Assembly (NCBI GenBank): GCA_964439955.1
Contig: CAYTPX010000052.1
Location: 1 to 8,868, forward strand
Origin: UBA1794 sp964439955
GTDB lineage: Bacteria > Bacteroidota > Bacteroidia > Bacteroidales > Bacteroidaceae
Reading direction: 5' to 3'
Length of the DNA stretch: 8,868 nucleotides
The position numbers and the translations under genes were made by a program. The notes under the pieces are model-generated. The model had not been told where the DNA came from. It ran no database searches and worked only from the letters and a program-made list of their open reading frames with translations. Below, piece after piece: positions 6,516 through 8,868 of the stretch. Every line of letters starts with the position of its first letter. The stretch's first letter is position 1.

Positions 6516-8868
6516 ATGAAAACAAGATTGTACCGTTTGTGCTCCAACTTGACATTCGGCCTTCTTCTTATGGTCGGTACCGGCATGCTGGTATCCTCGT
6601 GTAAGAGTGACTTGGACGAGTTGCTGGAAAACGGCGATTCTCCGGAATGGTTGGGTTCGAGCATTTATTCCACGTTGCAAGAACGGGGGAATTTTACCTA
6701 CACATTGCGCTTGATTGATGACATGTCCGGTTATGCTTCCATCTTGTCGCGCACGGGTAGCCGTACCGTCTTCGTGGCGAACGACGAGGCGTGGGAGCGC
6801 TTCTTCAAGGGAGAGTCGAGAAACCCATGGGGCGTGACCTCCTATGAGCAGCTCACCCAAGCCCAGAAGCAGTGGATCATCAACAATTCGATGATTAATG
6901 CCGCCTACTTGATCGAACGCCTTTCCACGATTTCTTCCAGCGGCTCTTTTTCCGAAGGCCAAGCCATGCGGCGCGAGGCCTTCACCTCTCAGGAGGATAC
7001 CACGAAACTGTACTATGGGCAGTTGATTACTGACAAGCTCTCCGGGTTGAGTACCCAGAATACGCACTGGACGAACATCCTGAACACGGAAGACACCCTG
7101 CATATCGGCTACGCGCGCAACGACGAAGTGCTCATGGTGCATTTCACCGACGACTGGCGTGAGAATAATAGCGTTACCGACTTGGATATGCAGTACGTCG
7201 TCGGCGGAAAGGGCACGGATGTGGCTTCCGATTCCTATACCACGGACCAGACAACCCGTGACTGGGCTTCGGACGAAGAACGCGATAACCGTACCTATAT
7301 ATTTGATAACCCCGTCATCGAGCAGGACATCACCTGCCAGAACGGGTACATCCATGTGTTGGGTGACGTGCCCGTTCCCCCCTCCAACATGGCCGACGAG
7401 TTGGAGGGTCAATCCGACTGTTCCCTCTTCTCCAGTTTCTTGGACCGCTACACCATGCCGGTAGTAATCGGCCAGACCTCGAACGGCAAGAACATCTACC
7501 GTAAGGTCTATTTCGCCGCCAACGGCTCCTACGACGGCTCCAACTACGAGAACGCCGGTTCCACGGGCTTGTCGCGCGACTCCAGCGACAACGAGATGGC
7601 CACGCTGTCGTTCGACCCGACGTGGCATCACAATACCTATTCTTCCGAGACGTACCAGCAGAACATGGCCGCCATGTTCGTGCCGACCGATGCTGCCCTT
7701 CGGGAATGGTGGGAGAGCTCGACGGGCCAGTTGGTGATGGACGGGCTGAATGACTGGTCCGACGTGGAGAACAGCTTGCTCCGCGCGCTCATCAACGTAC
7801 ACATGAAGACGAGCTTTACCAACAGCTTGCCCTCCAACTTCTCCAAAATCCTGAACGACGGAAACCGCGAACAGGGTATCGAAGAGGGGGATGTCGTACG
7901 CACCATCTTGGCAAACAACGGCGTGATATATGTAGTAAATAAGGTATATACGCCCGACTCCTACATTTCGGTCATGGCCCCGCTCCTCAACATATCTGAT
8001 TTGACCGTGATGTACCGTGCCGTGACCTGCACCGACCAGACGACCTACATCCCTGATGGGTACGGTACGTACCTGAACTCCATGGAGAGCACGTTCACGT
8101 TCTTGATCCCGACGAACACGGCGCTGCTCGACTACCGCGATCCGGTTTATTGGAATTCAGCTTGGTCGTCGGGCGACTACCGCCAGATCAGCTTCGAGTA
8201 CAACACCAGTTCTACGTGGTCTTCTGGGACGGGCGAACGCTACAACGTGTCGGCCACGTACCAGGATGTTACGAGCGCTACTTCTTCAACCGGTTCGATC
8301 GGCGCAACGAAGGGTACCAACTTGTTGAAGGACATCTTGGAGAACTGCATCATCGTGATGGACGGCAACACCGCCGGGTCTGTATGGTTTGAAAACAAGC
8401 CGGGCTATTTCCAAACGAAAGGCGGCGCGATGGTGTACATCGACGGCTTTAATGAAGGCGGCAAGGTCTACGGGGGCGGCAACGACTACGACACCCCTGC
8501 AAGCGTGGAGACATTCTACAACCAATCGCAATACACCTTGGCATCGAACCAAGGTTTGACCGGCTCCGACGGAAACGGCGTATCCATGCAGCTGGACCAG
8601 GTGGTACAACCCTCGCGCACGACCGTGCTTGAAGCGTTGGCCGCGTATGACGAATTCTCCGAGTTCTATAACCTCCTGACGGGGCTGGATGATGTGTTAG
8701 CTAATTATGAAGACGAAGTAGAGATTGACGATGATGACGAGGAAGAGACCTCCACGGGCGGTTTGTCTACCTTCTTGACCAATGTAAGCACTAATTCCGA
8801 CACTTCCCGCCTATATAATCCTGTTTATACGTATACGGGCACTTCCACTTATACGAGGTCGCAAGTGA
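6516..8868 (+). CDS. Large multi-domain fasciclin (FAS1) lipoprotein, 3' end outside the window
   Basis: The frame is open from ATG 6516 to the window edge: 784 complete codons and no stop (the terminal TGA is out of frame). The N terminus is a lipoprotein signal: basic start, hydrophobic core 11-26, lipobox VSSC with C29 as the lipidated residue. Acidic residues follow (CKSDLDELLE), compatible with the surface-export signal of Bacteroidota lipoproteins. Three FAS1-like modules can be traced: about 45-285 (TVFVANDEAW at 84-93, closing NGYIHVLGDV at 276-285), 301-476 (AAMFVPTDAAL at 385-395, closing NNGVIYVVNKVY at 467-478) and about 478-695 (FTFLIPTNTALL at 527-538). A fourth starts near 700 (SRTTVLEALAAYDEF). 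The modules are longer than the usual 130-150 residues because of inserts, for example about 323-380 and 547-601. An acidic stretch lies at 732-744. Such proteins often accompany SusC/SusD-like genes and may act in surface adhesion or ligand binding, but neither partner nor ligand is visible here. No Shine-Dalgarno is seen; the start is set by the signal peptide. Confidence 0.88.
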   Translation, partial: MKTRLYRLCSNLTFGLLLMVGTGMLVSSCKSDLDELLENGDSPEWLGSSIYSTLQERGNFTYTLRLIDDMSGYASILSRTGSRTVFVANDEAWERFFKGESRNPWGVTSYEQLTQAQKQWIINNSMINAAYLIERLSTISSSGSFSEGQAMRREAFTSQEDTTKLYYGQLITDKLSGLSTQNTHWTNILNTEDTLHIGYARNDEVLMVHFTDDWRENNSVTDLDMQYVVGGKGTDVASDSYTTDQTTRDWASDEERDNRTYIFDNPVIEQDITCQNGYIHVLGDVPVPPSNMADELEGQSDCSLFSSFLDRYTMPVVIGQTSNGKNIYRKVYFAANGSYDGSNYENAGSTGLSRDSSDNEMATLSFDPTWHHNTYSSETYQQNMAAMFVPTDAALREWWESSTGQLVMDGLNDWSDVENSLLRALINVHMKTSFTNSLPSNFSKILNDGNREQGIEEGDVVRTILANNGVIYVVNKVYTPDSYISVMAPLLNISDLTVMYRAVTCTDQTTYIPDGYGTYLNSMESTFTFLIPTNTALLDYRDPVYWNSAWSSGDYRQISFEYNTSSTWSSGTGERYNVSATYQDVTSATSSTGSIGATKGTNLLKDILENCIIVMDGNTAGSVWFENKPGYFQTKGGAMVYIDGFNEGGKVYGGGNDYDTPASVETFYNQSQYTLASNQGLTGSDGNGVSMQLDQVVQPSRTTVLEALAAYDEFSEFYNLLTGLDDVLANYEDEVEIDDDDEEETSTGGLSTFLTNVSTNSDTSRLYNPVYTYTGTSTYTRSQV

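Noticed and set aside
6480..7802. A 440-codon open frame on the minus strand, antisense to the fasciclin lipoprotein gene
   Set aside because: The plus-strand frame has a lipoprotein signal, FAS1 motifs and a matching promoter. The antisense product lacks any domain. The real gene is easy to miss because it has no stop codon inside the window.
1..8868. CRISPR arrays, tRNA or rRNA genes, integrases, toxin-antitoxin pairs or phage-defence genes
   Set aside because: I looked for repeats with regular spacing, cloverleaf-like segments and familiar protein motifs and found none; the genes present are core housekeeping functions plus one surface lipoprotein.

Overview
The window looks like chromosomal DNA from a member of the order Bacteroidales (phylum Bacteroidota) with fairly GC-rich DNA. 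Three things point there. The glutamyl-tRNA synthetase carries the insertion after its KLSKR motif that I recall as typical of Bacteroidota. Start codons are preceded by A/T-rich sequence rather than Shine-Dalgarno motifs, and the best promoters match the Bacteroides -33 TTTG / -7 TAnnTTTG pattern. The last gene is a lipoprotein built from fasciclin (FAS1) modules, a type common near SusC/SusD-like systems. I cannot name a genus.

Layout. Positions 1-270 hold no secure gene, only a weak AT-rich minus-strand ORF (62-262). Positions 373-3181 are a minus-strand pair, gltX (glutamyl-tRNA synthetase) followed by waaA/kdtA (Kdo transferase), 64 bases apart. The pair ends at a strong rho-independent terminator (271-312). 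A 118-base divergent region (3182-3299) holds a good -7 element for gltX and a weaker one for the plus-strand gene. Positions 3300-5459 encode a PgpH-like membrane HD phosphohydrolase, a predicted c-di-AMP phosphodiesterase, followed by a very strong terminator (5493-5533). From 5534 to about 6379 there is no supportable gene, but the plus strand carries two canonical G-quadruplex motifs. A well-formed Bacteroidota promoter (6380-6412) and a leader of about 95 bases then drive a large FAS1-repeat lipoprotein starting at 6516. That gene is still open at the right edge and has no stop codon in the window.

How the genes relate. gltX (translation), waaA (lipid A-Kdo synthesis) and the HD protein (nucleotide second-messenger turnover and envelope stress) are core housekeeping genes. 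The FAS1 lipoprotein begins a separate, independently promoted accessory unit at the cell surface. Its partners would lie to the right, outside the window.

Novelty. I do not see a convincing undescribed system. The most interesting items are the enlarged, insert-rich FAS1 repeats of the truncated lipoprotein, and the long G-tract-bearing intergenic region with its leader upstream of it.
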